Shown piece after piece: positions 25,768-34,811 of a stretch of DNA of 64,000 nucleotides. Position numbers and translations under genes: made by a program. The notes beneath the pieces were generated by a model, which was not told the DNA's origin, ran no database searches, and saw only the letters and a program-made list of their open reading frames with translations. Source of the DNA: Desulfobacterales bacterium. Lineage in GTDB: Bacteria; Desulfobacterota; Desulfobacteria; Desulfobacterales; Desulfosalsimonadaceae. How positions within the stretch are numbered: the stretch's first letter is position 1; each line of letters opens with the position of its first letter. The stretch spans positions 310,001-374,000 of the forward strand of contig JAXHNP010000002.1 of assembly GCA_034520365.1 (NCBI GenBank), given 5' to 3'.

Positions 25768-26320
25768 TAATGCTTCCTTTCACATGCCCCTGGCATTCAA
25801 ATTTGCCGGCTGCCAAATCCACTGTCAGGGTGTCGGCTGTCAGCTCAATGGCCGGGCCGGCAATATTGACGCCGCTCTGGGTTGATATTATATGCGAGTC
25901 ATGATTGTATTTCAAGATCTCGGTTGTCAGCAGATAACGGCGATTTTCAACAGTGACATGACCGGAAACCCGCATATTATTGGTTTTTAAGTCCAAAAGC
26001 CCCTTGTCCGCGGTCAGGGAAGCCTCTGATGCCGATGAATCCAGAAAAAAAACAACACTGACCTCCGTTAGCCGGACATGATTTTTATTCGAGAGGAATT
26101 CGGCAGATCGGGCCTTAAGCTGCCATTGGGTTTTGCCCCCCTGGGTGGCAGTGTGATGAAAATTATTAATCGAGAGCTCGGCTTTTTTCTGCGCCGGTTT
26201 ATCCGGCGGTGCCGGTTCACCATTGTTTTTCGGGGAAGAAAAGAAAGATATGAGCAATATAGTTATTAAAAGAAGGCCGGCGCCGATGAAAAATATTTTA
26301 AGCCTGGTTTTCCGGTGCAA
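25748..26320 (-). CDS. lptC: LPS export protein LptC
   Basis: A 190-residue bitopic protein. One membrane helix (about residues 8-27, FFIGAGLLLITILLISFF) anchors a periplasmic OstA-like domain that receives LPS from the LptBFG complex and passes it to LptA. Sequence conservation is low, as usual for LptC; position between kdsC and lptA is a strong part of the case. The start codon appears to be TTG at 26320, 4 bp after the kdsC stop. Confidence 0.88.
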   Translation of the reverse strand: MHRKTRLKIFFIGAGLLLITILLISFFSSPKNNGEPAPPDKPAQKKAELSINNFHHTATQGGKTQWQLKARSAEFLSNKNHVRLTEVSVVFFLDSSASEASLTADKGLLDLKTNNMRVSGHVTVENRRYLLTTEILKYNHDSHIISTQSGVNIAGPAIELTADTLTVDLAAGKFECQGHVKGSINAAENF

Positions 26321-26324
26321 CTGT

Positions 26325-26840
26325 TTATGTCCACTGTTTGATCAGGGGGTCCCAAAGGCCCTTGGATTTAAGGAGCATTTCACAGACTTCGCGCACTGCG
26401 CCCCGCCCCCCGCATTTTTCGGTGATGATATCCGCCTGTTCACAAACCATTGAATGGGCATCTGCCACAGCAATGGCCAAGCCGGCTTTTTTAAACATGG
26501 GCAGATCCGGCAGATCATCGCCCATAAAGGCGATGGCCGAAGCCGGCAGTCCGGTATGTTGTGAAATCCGGTCGAAAACCGCGCCCTTGTCCTTAACATT
26601 ATCATAGACCATTTGAATGCCCAGTTCACGGCAGCGGCGCAAAAGCGCCGCCGATGACCGCCCGGTCACAATCCCGGTGCGGATGCCGGATTGGTGAAGC
26701 ATTTTAATGCCCAGGCCGTCCCTGACATTAAATACCTTGGTCTCGGTCTGATCCTCAGTATAGGCGATGGCACCGTCAGTTAACACGCCGTCAACATCTG
26801 TCAAAAGCAGTTGGATTGGCTTAAATCGTTTGTCAGTCAT
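26325..26840 (-). CDS. kdsC: 3-deoxy-D-manno-octulosonate 8-phosphate phosphatase KdsC
   Basis: A 171-residue HAD-superfamily phosphatase that removes phosphate from Kdo 8-phosphate. Asp15 and Asp17 in LLTDVDGVLTDG are the catalytic pair, GIVTGRSS is motif II, and MGDDLPDLPM is the metal-binding motif. The small size with no cap domain is typical of tetrameric KdsC. It follows kdsA by 28 bp, so the two consecutive steps of Kdo synthesis are co-expressed. Confidence 0.95.
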   Translation of the reverse strand: MTDKRFKPIQLLLTDVDGVLTDGAIAYTEDQTETKVFNVRDGLGIKMLHQSGIRTGIVTGRSSAALLRRCRELGIQMVYDNVKDKGAVFDRISQHTGLPASAIAFMGDDLPDLPMFKKAGLAIAVADAHSMVCEQADIITEKCGGRGAVREVCEMLLKSKGLWDPLIKQWT

Positions 26841-26868
26841 GGGATTTGATCCATAAAGGAGAGCAGGG

Positions 26869-27687
26869 CTAATTAACCGCCTGCTGAATATTCTTGAGCC
26901 GGATTAGCAGCTTTTCAACATCATCGAGCTTTATCGCATTGGGCCCGTCTGAGAGCGCCTGATCGGGATCGGGATGGACTTCAATGAAAAGGGCGTCCGC
27001 CCCGACAGCAATCGCCGCCTTGGCAAGCAAAGGGGCAAACTCGCGCTGGCCGCCGGAAGCCGTCCCCGCCCCGCCGGGCAGCTGGACACTGTGCGTGGCA
27101 TCAAAAACCACGGGGCATCCGGTTTTCTGCATAATCGGGATGCTTCGGAAATCCGAGACCAGGTTGTTATATCCGAACATAGCGCCCCTTTCCGTGATCA
27201 GGATTTGATTGTTGCCCGCATGCCGGATTTTTTCCACCACATTGGTCATATCCCAGGGCGAGAGGAACTGGCCTTTTTTGATGTTTAACGGCTTGCCGGT
27301 CTTGGCCGCCTCAACCAACAGATCCGTCTGGCGGCACAGGAAAGCCGGGATCTGTATAACATCAAGGACCCGGCCGGCGGGCGCGACATCGGTAAGCTGG
27401 TGAATATCAGAGAGCACCGGCACCCCGAGTTCCTGTCTGATCCGCGAAAGCACTTCAAGCCCTTCGGTTATCCCGGGCCCCCGGAATGAATGAATAGAGG
27501 TGCGGTTGGCTTTATCATAGGAGGCCTTGAAGATATAGGGAATATCCAGCCGCTCGGTCAATTGTTTAAGCCGGGCAGCGATTTCATATGGCGTTTCATG
27601 ATTCTCAATCACGCAGGGCCCGGCAATCAAAGCAAAGGGGAGGCCGCTGCCGATGGAGAAGCCGCCGATTTTGACCGGTTGTGTCAT
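26869..27687 (-). CDS. kdsA: 3-deoxy-8-phosphooctulonate synthase KdsA
   Basis: A 272-residue TIM-barrel enzyme that joins phosphoenolpyruvate and arabinose 5-phosphate to form Kdo 8-phosphate for lipid A-core. IAGPCVIENHE, FKASYDKANR, GVPVLSDIHQ and FDATHSVQLPG are diagnostic. The ATG at 27687 has AAAGGAG at good spacing; the open frame upstream is not used. It is the first gene of the long minus-strand run, diverging from the M23 peptidase gene. Confidence 0.95.
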   Translation of the reverse strand: MTQPVKIGGFSIGSGLPFALIAGPCVIENHETPYEIAARLKQLTERLDIPYIFKASYDKANRTSIHSFRGPGITEGLEVLSRIRQELGVPVLSDIHQLTDVAPAGRVLDVIQIPAFLCRQTDLLVEAAKTGKPLNIKKGQFLSPWDMTNVVEKIRHAGNNQILITERGAMFGYNNLVSDFRSIPIMQKTGCPVVFDATHSVQLPGGAGTASGGQREFAPLLAKAAIAVGADALFIEVHPDPDQALSDGPNAIKLDDVEKLLIRLKNIQQAVN

Positions 27688-27729
27688 ATATGCTCCTTTG
27701 GCAAGAATTCTGATTGTTAACAAGCCTCT

Positions 27730-27801
27730 GTTATCCCGGGGGTTGCGAAAAGTCAAGATGCGAAAATAAGATCTTGCTTAGCATTCACATAGCTGTTAAA
27801 T
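27730..27801. promoter_or_regulatory. Divergent promoter region between kdsA and the M23 peptidase gene
   Basis: The 156-bp spacer 27688-27843 must drive both units. Toward kdsA, TTGACT (minus strand, 27751-27756) and GATAAC (27730-27735) are 15 bp apart. Toward the peptidase, TTGCTT (27774-27779) and TTAAAT (27796-27801) are 16 bp apart. Both are approximate sigma-70 matches found by eye. Confidence 0.35.
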
Positions 27802-27843
27802 AAAAACAATTTTTTTAGCGCCAAAAGCAGGGAGAAAACGGCA

Positions 27844-29235
27844 ATGCGGTTTAAACGCAAAGAAAAGGGGAAGCGGCTCAAGCTTTTTCTCGTTATTATA
27901 CTCGGTGCCGCCATCATTTTGCCGGGCGGATGGTTTTTGTGGACCAAGTACGAGGGCAGCGCCCCGGAGATCGAGCTGGATCTTGAGAAAGATGTGATCG
28001 GCGCGGAGACAGAGATCTCATGCACGATCAAAGACCGTTTCAGCGGGGTTGGAAAGCTGTGGGTGGGGTTAATCAAAGACGGCGATGAAACCGTGCTGCT
28101 TGAAAAATCGATCGATGCCGGTAAGAAAGCATCCCCTGGTGCAGGCCGTACCGTAGATTTCAATATCACCATTAATACCAAGGAACTGGGGCTATCGGAC
28201 GGCCCGGCGGTTCTTCGGATTGCCGCCTGGGACCATTCCTGGCGTAACTGGTGGAAGGGAAACGTCGCCTATCTGGAAAAAGAACTGGCGTTTGACACCC
28301 GGCCGCCCCGGCTGACAGTGCTTACAAACCAGCATAATGTGGCCCAGGGCGGCGCCGGCCTGGTCGCCTATCGACTGTCCGAAACCTGTGAGAAAAGCGG
28401 GGTATATGTTGGAGAAGAATTTTTTCCCGGCTATAGCGGCTATTTTGCGGATGAGGCGATTTATGTCGCCCTGTTCGCGATGCCCTATGATCATAGTGTG
28501 GACACAGACCTGTATGTCAAGGCCGAGGATGCGGCGGGCAATACCGCAAGGAGCGGATTTTATCACTATATCCGGAAACAGCAGTTTAAAACCGATATTC
28601 TTCCGATATCAGACCGGTTTTTAGAATGGAAAATGCCGGAATTTCAGGATCAAATAGCACTCTCCGAAGACGCCTCCCTGATTGACAGGTTTCTCTACGT
28701 CAACCAGAAACTTCGGAAGAAGAATAACCAGACGCTTCTTGACGCCGGCGGGCGCTCTGAGCGCGGCTTTCTTTGGCAGGGGGCGTTTGGTCGGCTGCCG
28801 AATTCTGCCAGGCGCGCCAACTTTGCGGATCATCGGGTCTATACCTATAATGGAGAAAATATCGACAGGGCCGTTCACATGGGCATTGATCTGGCCTCCA
28901 TCCGTCATGCAGAAGTTCCTGCGGCCAATGCCGGAAAAGTGGTTTTTGCCGGTGAGATCGGCATATACGGAAATACCGTGGTGATTGATCATGGATTCGG
29001 GCTGTTCAGCGTATATTCGCACTTAAGCCGGATCAATTTAAATCAGGGAGAGCACGTCGCCAAAGGCGAAATAATCGGCAACACCGGCACCTCGGGTCTG
29101 GCCGGCGGGGATCATTTGCATTATGGCATGTTTATCAATCATGTATATGTGAATCCGGTGGAATGGTGGGATGGGACCTGGATTGCGCACAATATTACAT
29201 CCAAGCTCGATAATATCGAATCAATGGTCAACTAA
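27844..29235 (+). CDS. Membrane-anchored M23 family metallopeptidase
   Basis: A 463-residue protein. One membrane segment (about 14-34) follows a very basic start (RFKRKEKGKRLK), so the bulk is periplasmic. Residues about 40-330 hold Ig-like beta-rich parts. The C-terminal LytM/M23 domain has its zinc ligands at His345 and Asp349 (HMGIDLA) and His426 (HLHYG), with His424 catalytic. All catalytic residues remain, so an active peptidoglycan endopeptidase is likely, unlike degenerate LytM activators. AGGGAG precedes the ATG. It is 29 bp before the DUF39 gene on the same strand, though a functional link is doubtful. Confidence 0.9.
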   Translation: MRFKRKEKGKRLKLFLVIILGAAIILPGGWFLWTKYEGSAPEIELDLEKDVIGAETEISCTIKDRFSGVGKLWVGLIKDGDETVLLEKSIDAGKKASPGAGRTVDFNITINTKELGLSDGPAVLRIAAWDHSWRNWWKGNVAYLEKELAFDTRPPRLTVLTNQHNVAQGGAGLVAYRLSETCEKSGVYVGEEFFPGYSGYFADEAIYVALFAMPYDHSVDTDLYVKAEDAAGNTARSGFYHYIRKQQFKTDILPISDRFLEWKMPEFQDQIALSEDASLIDRFLYVNQKLRKKNNQTLLDAGGRSERGFLWQGAFGRLPNSARRANFADHRVYTYNGENIDRAVHMGIDLASIRHAEVPAANAGKVVFAGEIGIYGNTVVIDHGFGLFSVYSHLSRINLNQGEHVAKGEIIGNTGTSGLAGGDHLHYGMFINHVYVNPVEWWDGTWIAHNITSKLDNIESMVN

Positions 29236-29264
29236 TTTTATAAATACGGGAAAGGCACCAGCCA

Positions 29265-30434
29265 ATGGCGGGGTATCGCGTCAATAAAACCTATGCCGAA
29301 ATCAACGAAAAAATCCGATCCGGGGAAGTGGTGGTGGCCACGGCCGAAGAAATTATCGATATCGTCAATGAGAAAGGGGCGGTGGAGGCTGCCCGGACTG
29401 TGGATGTGGTGACCACCGGGACTTTTTCCCCGATGTGCTCATCCGGCGCATTTATTAATTTCAAGCAGAGTTCGCCCACGATCAAGGCCTCGAAGGTCTG
29501 GTTTAACAATGTACCGGCATACGGCGGACTGGCCGCAGTCGATTGCTTTTTGGGGGCAACCGAGCCCTGTGAAGAGGATCCTTTGAACAAAGTCTGGCCC
29601 GGAGAGTTCAATTACGGCGGCGGCCATGTGATTCAGGATTTGATTGCCGGCCGAACCATCCATATGCGGGCCACGGGATATGGCACTTCATGTTATCCCA
29701 ACCGGGAAGTGGAGCGCGAAATCACGCTGGATGATCTGCCCCAGGCCATCCTGTGCAACCCCAGAAACGGATATCAGAATTACAATTGCGCCATTAACCT
29801 GACCAATAAAACCATTTATACGTATCTCGGCACATTAAAACCAAAGGCGGGCAATGCCAACTATTCGACCGCCGGTCAGCTAAGCCCTTTATTCAATGAT
29901 CCCTATTACAAAACCATCGGCCTGGGCACCCGGATTTTTTTAGGCGGCGGCGTGGGCTACGTCACCTGGCAAGGCACCCAGCATAAACCCTCTGCACAGC
30001 GCTCAAAAGGCGGAATTCCGATGAGCCCGGCCGGAACCCTTTGGGTGATGGGCGATCTCAAACAGATGTCGCCGGATTGGATTGTCGGGGTCAGTATGCA
30101 GGGATACGGGGTATCTTTGGCTGTCGGCCTGGGTGTTCCGATCCCCATCCTTAATGAGGAGATGGCCCGGTATACGGCAGTTTCGGATGCAGATATCCAT
30201 ACCCAGGTGGTCGACTACGGCAATGACTACCCTAACGGCGTGGACAGAAATTACGGGTATGTCAGTTATGCGGAATTAAAAAGCGGTGTTATCCGGATAG
30301 ATGACAAAGAAATCCCCACGGTTCCTATATCCAGCGTGGTTAAAGCGCGGGAAATCGCCCGGCAGCTTAAAAAATGGATTGAAAAGGGGCAGTTTTTTAT
30401 CGGCGAGCCCCAGTTTACACTTCCGGTCTGTTGA
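29265..30434 (+). CDS. DUF39 homocysteine biosynthesis protein (HcyBio family)
   Basis: A 389-residue DUF39 protein. Homologues in methanogens (MA1821) and sulfate reducers are needed to form homocysteine from aspartate semialdehyde and sulfide without the usual O-acyl-homoserine route. Conserved-looking cysteines are Cys58 (SPMCSSGAF) and Cys143 (GYGTSCYP). There are no CBS domains at the end, unlike some archaeal copies. The methanogen protein works with a NIL-ferredoxin; a matching one lies at 7799-8227. Immediate neighbours (M23 peptidase, lepB, pyrBC) are not sulfur genes. Family is certain; mechanism is unresolved in general. Confidence 0.9.
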   Translation: MAGYRVNKTYAEINEKIRSGEVVVATAEEIIDIVNEKGAVEAARTVDVVTTGTFSPMCSSGAFINFKQSSPTIKASKVWFNNVPAYGGLAAVDCFLGATEPCEEDPLNKVWPGEFNYGGGHVIQDLIAGRTIHMRATGYGTSCYPNREVEREITLDDLPQAILCNPRNGYQNYNCAINLTNKTIYTYLGTLKPKAGNANYSTAGQLSPLFNDPYYKTIGLGTRIFLGGGVGYVTWQGTQHKPSAQRSKGGIPMSPAGTLWVMGDLKQMSPDWIVGVSMQGYGVSLAVGLGVPIPILNEEMARYTAVSDADIHTQVVDYGNDYPNGVDRNYGYVSYAELKSGVIRIDDKEIPTVPISSVVKAREIARQLKKWIEKGQFFIGEPQFTLPVC

Positions 30435-30463
30435 GCCGGGACACTTCTAACTTGACAGGTTAA

Positions 30464-31144
30464 ATGCCGGTGGATGAAAAGACCGAATTAAAATTGAAAA
30501 CAGACAAGACGGGCAAAGCGGATACCCAAAAACAGCACCGAAAAAAGGGCAAGCTCCGGGAAAATATTGAGGCTGTTATCATTGCGGTCATCCTTGCCCT
30601 GTTTATCCGGACTTTTGTGGTACAGGCGTTTAAAATCCCCTCCGGCTCGATGCAGCCCACGCTGCAAATCGGGGATCACATTCTGGTGAACAAATTCATC
30701 TATGGGGTTAAGCTCCCCTACGTCCGCACCACGATCATTCCTGTGACCTCGCCCGAAAGGGGGGATATCATCGTATTTAAATACCCGGAGGCGCCGGATA
30801 AGGATTTTATCAAACGTGTGATCGGCATCCCCGGGGATACGGTCCAAATCAAGGACAAACAGGTGTTTGTCAACGGCCAACCCTTTTCGCATGACTACGG
30901 CATGCACACCGACTCAAACGTGATCCCAGCCCGCGTGAATCATCGGGATAATTTCGGGCCGGTAACCGTGCCCGAGAATGCCTATTTTGTGATGGGTGAT
31001 AACCGGGACAACAGTTATGACAGCCGTTTCTGGGGATTCGTAAAGAAGTCTGCCATCAAAGGCGAGGCATTCATCATTTACTGGTCCTGGGACAGCCAGG
31101 ATTTTGGTGTCAGGTGGGGGAGAATCGGAACGATCCTTGAATAA
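30464..31144 (+). CDS. lepB: Signal peptidase I
   Basis: A 226-residue inner-membrane protease that removes Sec signal peptides. A charged cytoplasmic lead (1-35) precedes one membrane helix (about 36-55). The catalytic Ser62 lies in PSGSMQPT and the general-base Lys117 in FIKRVIGIPGD. MGDNRDNSYDSRFWG is the C-terminal box. One helix rather than the two of E. coli is common. A short AGG site precedes the ATG, and pyrB follows 15 bp later. Confidence 0.95.
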   Translation: MPVDEKTELKLKTDKTGKADTQKQHRKKGKLRENIEAVIIAVILALFIRTFVVQAFKIPSGSMQPTLQIGDHILVNKFIYGVKLPYVRTTIIPVTSPERGDIIVFKYPEAPDKDFIKRVIGIPGDTVQIKDKQVFVNGQPFSHDYGMHTDSNVIPARVNHRDNFGPVTVPENAYFVMGDNRDNSYDSRFWGFVKKSAIKGEAFIIYWSWDSQDFGVRWGRIGTILE

Positions 31145-31159
31145 GGGAGATATTCGGCC

Positions 31160-32098
31160 ATGGGGCTTTTAAAAAAAGATTTGTTAGACATTGACTCCCT
31201 TTCTGTTGATGAAATCCAGACCATACTCGATACGGCGGACGGATTGAAGGAGATCTCCAGCCGGCCGATTAAAAAAGTCCCCACGCTGCGGGGCAAGACC
31301 GTTATCCTTTTTTTTCACGAACCCAGCACCCGCACCCGTATGTCTTTTGATATCGCTGCCAAGCGGCTCTCAGCGGATTCGATCGCCATTACCGCCAACA
31401 CCAGCAGCATGGTCAAGGGAGAAACCCTGATTGATACGGCTAAAAACCTTGAGGCCATGGCCCCGGATATTATCGTCATGCGCCACAGTTCGGCAGGCGC
31501 CCCCTATTTGCTGGCCAAAGCGCTTAACGCCGGGGTTATTAATGCCGGCGACGGCATGCATGCCCATCCGACCCAGGCCCTGCTCGACATGATGACGGTC
31601 CGGGAGGCAAAAGGTGATTTGGCCGGGCTTCGGATCGCTATCATCGGGGATATTGCCCATAGCCGGGTGGCCCGATCCAATGTGGCAGGGTTTACCAAAA
31701 TGGGCGCCGAGGTTCGGCTGGCCGGACCGCCGACCATGATCCCGCAAGGCGCGGATAAGCTGGGCGCGCATGTGACCTATGATATGGCGGAGGCGATTGC
31801 GGATGTGGATGTGGTCATGATGCTAAGGGTCCAGAAGGAGCGGCAGAGAAGTTTTTTGTTTCCGTCCGAACGGGAATACGCCGCGCGATACGGCCTTAAC
31901 CGGCACCGGCTGAAAACAGCAAAAAAAGACGCTCTGATCATGCATCCCGGCCCGATGAACCGGGGGGTTGAAATTTCCCCGGATGTTGCCGACGGCCCTT
32001 ATTCGGTGATTCTTGATCAGGTGGCCAACGGGGTGGCGCTTCGGATGGCGCTGCTCTACCTATTGGCAGGAGGTGTTCGCAATGCGGATCATCATTAA
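31160..32098 (+). CDS. pyrB: Aspartate carbamoyltransferase catalytic subunit
   Basis: A 312-residue enzyme that joins carbamoyl phosphate and aspartate, the first committed pyrimidine step. The carbamoyl-phosphate site [10 protein letters not shown] is intact, and HPTQALLDM and MHPGPMNRG are typical. No regulatory pyrI gene is adjacent. Its end overlaps the pyrC start by 17 bp, so the two are translationally coupled and probably form the ATCase-DHOase assembly known from other bacteria. Confidence 0.96.
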   Translation: MGLLKKDLLDIDSLSVDEIQTILDTADGLKEISSRPIKKVPTLRGKTVILFFHEPSTRTRMSFDIAAKRLSADSIAITANTSSMVKGETLIDTAKNLEAMAPDIIVMRHSSAGAPYLLAKALNAGVINAGDGMHAHPTQALLDMMTVREAKGDLAGLRIAIIGDIAHSRVARSNVAGFTKMGAEVRLAGPPTMIPQGADKLGAHVTYDMAEAIADVDVVMMLRVQKERQRSFLFPSEREYAARYGLNRHRLKTAKKDALIMHPGPMNRGVEISPDVADGPYSVILDQVANGVALRMALLYLLAGGVRNADHH

Positions 32099-33365
32099 AG
32101 GCGGGCGCGTGCTTAATCCCGGAGAACTGGACGGTTTAATGGACGTCTATATCCAAGATGATGTGATCGCCGGCATTGTCGAAAATGCGGACGCCACCCC
32201 TCCATTTGAGGCGGATAGCGCGGATCGAATTATCTCTGCAGACGGCTGCATCGTTTCGCCGGGCTTGATCGATATGCATGTGCATCTGCGCGAGCCGGGC
32301 GAGGAATACAAGGAAACCATTAAAACCGGCATACAGGCGGCTGCGGCCGGCGGCTTTACCGGCATATGCTGTATGCCCAACACCCTTCCGGTAAATGATA
32401 GCAAAGAGGTAACACGCTATATAATCGGCCAGGCAAAAGCATTGGCCTCGGTCCGGGTATTTCCGATAGCCGCCGTAAGCCGGGGGCTGGCCGGGGATTC
32501 CCTCTCGGAATACGGGGAGTTGAAAGAGGCCGGGGCAATGGGGATTACGGATGACGGAAAACCCGTAAAAAATTCCCAGCTGATGCGGCGGGCTTTAGAA
32601 TATTCAAAAAGCATTGGCCTCCGGATGATATCCCACAGCGAAGAGCTCGCCCTTGCAAACGGGGTGATGAACGAGGGGCCGACCGCCACCCGGCTGGGCC
32701 TTTCAGGTATTCCGAATGCAGCGGAAAGTATTATGGTGATGCGCGAAATCGCGCTTGCTGAACTCACCAATACACCTGTCCATATTGCCCATGTAAGCAC
32801 CCGGGAATCCGTCCGGGCGATCCGCGCGGCCAAAGCCGAGGGAATACCGGTCACCGCGGAAACCGCCCCCCATTATTTTACCCTGACGGATCAGGCGGTG
32901 GCCGAATATGACACGCATGCCAAGATGAATCCGCCGCTGCGGTCGCCGGAAGATCGGGAGGCGGTTTGCGAAGCTTTAACAGACGGCACCCTTGACGTTA
33001 TTGCAACCGATCATGCCCCGCATTCGGATCTTGAAAAGCAGGTGCCGTTTGACGAGGCCGCCAATGGCGTGATCGGTCTGGAGACTTCGCTTTCCCTGGG
33101 GCTTCGGCTGGTGGATGCAGGCGTTCTCACCATCTCCCGGTTAATCGAAATAATGGCTTTAAATCCCGCCCGGATTCTCGGATTGGGCAGCGGACTGCGG
33201 GTCGGCGGCAAGGCGGACCTGACAGTGATTGATTTGTCCGTAAACTATCAATACCGTGCAGCCAACGGATTTTCCAAAAGCCGAAACACCCCCTTTGACG
33301 GCTGGGAATTTCAGGGCCGGGCCAAATGCACTCTGGTCAGCGGCCGGATCGTGCATGAAATCTAA
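32082..33365 (+). CDS. pyrC: Dihydroorotase
   Basis: A 427-residue amidohydrolase-fold enzyme that closes carbamoyl-aspartate to dihydroorotate. Metal ligands include the His pair of [17 protein letters not shown] holds the catalytic Asp; ISHSEE, HVSTRE and [10 protein letters not shown] are present. The ATG at 32082 has AGGAGGT seven bases upstream, inside the end of pyrB; a longer frame from 32013 lacks support. All zinc-site residues remain, so it should be catalytic rather than an inactive PyrC' partner. Confidence 0.95.
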   Translation: MRIIIKGGRVLNPGELDGLMDVYIQDDVIAGIVENADATPPFEADSADRIISADGCIVSPGLIDMHVHLREPGEEYKETIKTGIQAAAAGGFTGICCMPNTLPVNDSKEVTRYIIGQAKALASVRVFPIAAVSRGLAGDSLSEYGELKEAGAMGITDDGKPVKNSQLMRRALEYSKSIGLRMISHSEELALANGVMNEGPTATRLGLSGIPNAAESIMVMREIALAELTNTPVHIAHVSTRESVRAIRAAKAEGIPVTAETAPHYFTLTDQAVAEYDTHAKMNPPLRSPEDREAVCEALTDGTLDVIATDHAPHSDLEKQVPFDEAANGVIGLETSLSLGLRLVDAGVLTISRLIEIMALNPARILGLGSGLRVGGKADLTVIDLSVNYQYRAANGFSKSRNTPFDGWEFQGRAKCTLVSGRIVHEI

Positions 33366-34776
33366 AAATACCCAAAAACTTTTAATGACCGAGCAAGCCT
33401 TTAACATTCTGGTGGTTGACGATGAGCTCAGCATGCGGGAGTTCCTTGAGCTGATGCTAAACCGCGAGGGCTATGCCGTGACCGGCGCTGAAAGCGGGCA
33501 CCAGGCCAATCAGATGCTGGAAAAACAGTTTTTCGATCTGATTCTGCTGGATATCCGATTGGGTGACATCAGCGGCCTGGATGTGCTGAGAAAGGCCAAG
33601 GCCATTCACCCGGCCACCATCGTTATCATGATTTCCGCCTATGCAACCGCCGAAAATGCGGTTGAAGCCATGAACGAGGGGGCATACGACTATCTTCCCA
33701 AGCCCTTTGACAATGATGAGTTAAAAGACACCATTGCCAATGCCCTGCAAAGAAAGACCCTGAAGGATGAAAAAAAGCATATTGACTCCGAACTTCAGGA
33801 ATCTCTGCATTTTGATCTGCTCATCGGCAACAGCCCCCGGATGATACACATTTATGAGATGATCGATCAGGTTGCCCCCACCCGCACCAATGTACTGATC
33901 ACCGGGGAGAGCGGCACCGGCAAGGAGCTGATCGCCGGGGCCATTCACAATCAGAGTCCGCGCCGGGATAAGCCCTTTATGGTGATAAACTGCGGGAGCA
34001 TTCCGGAAACCCTGGTGGAAAGCGAGTTTTTCGGATACAAGAAAGGGGCCTTTACAGGGGCCAATCAAGACAAAAAGGGGCTTTTTGAGGCCGCTGACAA
34101 GGGCACCCTTTTTTTGGATGAAATCGGTGAACTGAGTCTTCAGATGCAGGTAAAGCTTTTGCGGGTGCTGCAGGAGCGGGGATTCAAACCGGTGGGCGGC
34201 AATGAGGATATCAACGTGGATATCCGGATTCTTGCGGCCACCAATAAAAACCTTGAGGAAGAGTTGATTGCCGGCCGTTTCCGGGAGGACTTGTTCTACC
34301 GGATCAATGTGGTCGAGATCAAGGTGCCGCCCCTTCGGGAGCGGAAAGGGGATTTGCGGGCGCTGGCCCAGCATTTTCTGGATAAGTATTCCCGTGAATC
34401 CGGAAAAGAGATTACCAAAATTTCCTCTTATGCCGTGGATCTATTAAAAAAATATGATTTCCCGGGAAATATCCGTGAGCTTGAAAACCTGATTGAAAGA
34501 AGTGTGGCGCTTTCCACCACCAATATTATTCTGCCGGACAGCCTGACTCTGTCCATCCATAAACGCCGATGGATAGAAGGCATTGAGAATCGGCGGTTTG
34601 ATCTGGATGAGGTGGCCAAAGGGGTTTCGCTCGACAGCATCCTGGAGGAAATTGAAAAAGCCTATCTGGAAAAGGCGCTTGAATGTGCAAACAACAACAA
34701 GAGCAAGGCTGCCGAGCTTCTGGGAATCAGCTTCCGCTCCTTTCGGTATCGCTGCAGCAAGCTAAATATCGACTGA
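33355..34776 (+). CDS. Sigma-54-dependent response regulator, PilR-like
   Basis: A 473-residue NtrC-family activator. The receiver domain (about 15-130) has its phospho-acceptor Asp66 in ILLDIRLGD. The AAA+ domain holds Walker A GESGTGKE and the sigma-54 contact loop GAFTGA. A Fis-type helix-turn-helix ends the protein ([16 protein letters not shown]). The C-terminal pattern is that of PilR, the type IV pilus activator. No sensor kinase (PilS) is adjacent, which is unusual. The start could also be ATG 33385; neither has a strong ribosome site, and 33355 would overlap the pyrC end. A PilB-type ATPase lies 4 kb downstream. Confidence 0.88.
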   Translation: MKSKNTQKLLMTEQAFNILVVDDELSMREFLELMLNREGYAVTGAESGHQANQMLEKQFFDLILLDIRLGDISGLDVLRKAKAIHPATIVIMISAYATAENAVEAMNEGAYDYLPKPFDNDELKDTIANALQRKTLKDEKKHIDSELQESLHFDLLIGNSPRMIHIYEMIDQVAPTRTNVLITGESGTGKELIAGAIHNQSPRRDKPFMVINCGSIPETLVESEFFGYKKGAFTGANQDKKGLFEAADKGTLFLDEIGELSLQMQVKLLRVLQERGFKPVGGNEDINVDIRILAATNKNLEEELIAGRFREDLFYRINVVEIKVPPLRERKGDLRALAQHFLDKYSRESGKEITKISSYAVDLLKKYDFPGNIRELENLIERSVALSTTNIILPDSLTLSIHKRRWIEGIENRRFDLDEVAKGVSLDSILEEIEKAYLEKALECANNNKSKAAELLGISFRSFRYRCSKLNID

Positions 34777-34811
34777 TCCGCCGATTATCTCGTGTCCTTA
34801 GCAAATAACTT

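Noticed and set aside
27753-28181. 142-codon minus-strand frame at the start of the M23 peptidase gene
   Set aside because: It overlaps the anchored peptidase, which has a good start and intact domain, and it begins with TTG inside the kdsA promoter area.
33721-34374. 217-codon antisense frame in the PilR-like gene
   Set aside because: Shadow of the conserved AAA+ domain; no independent signals.
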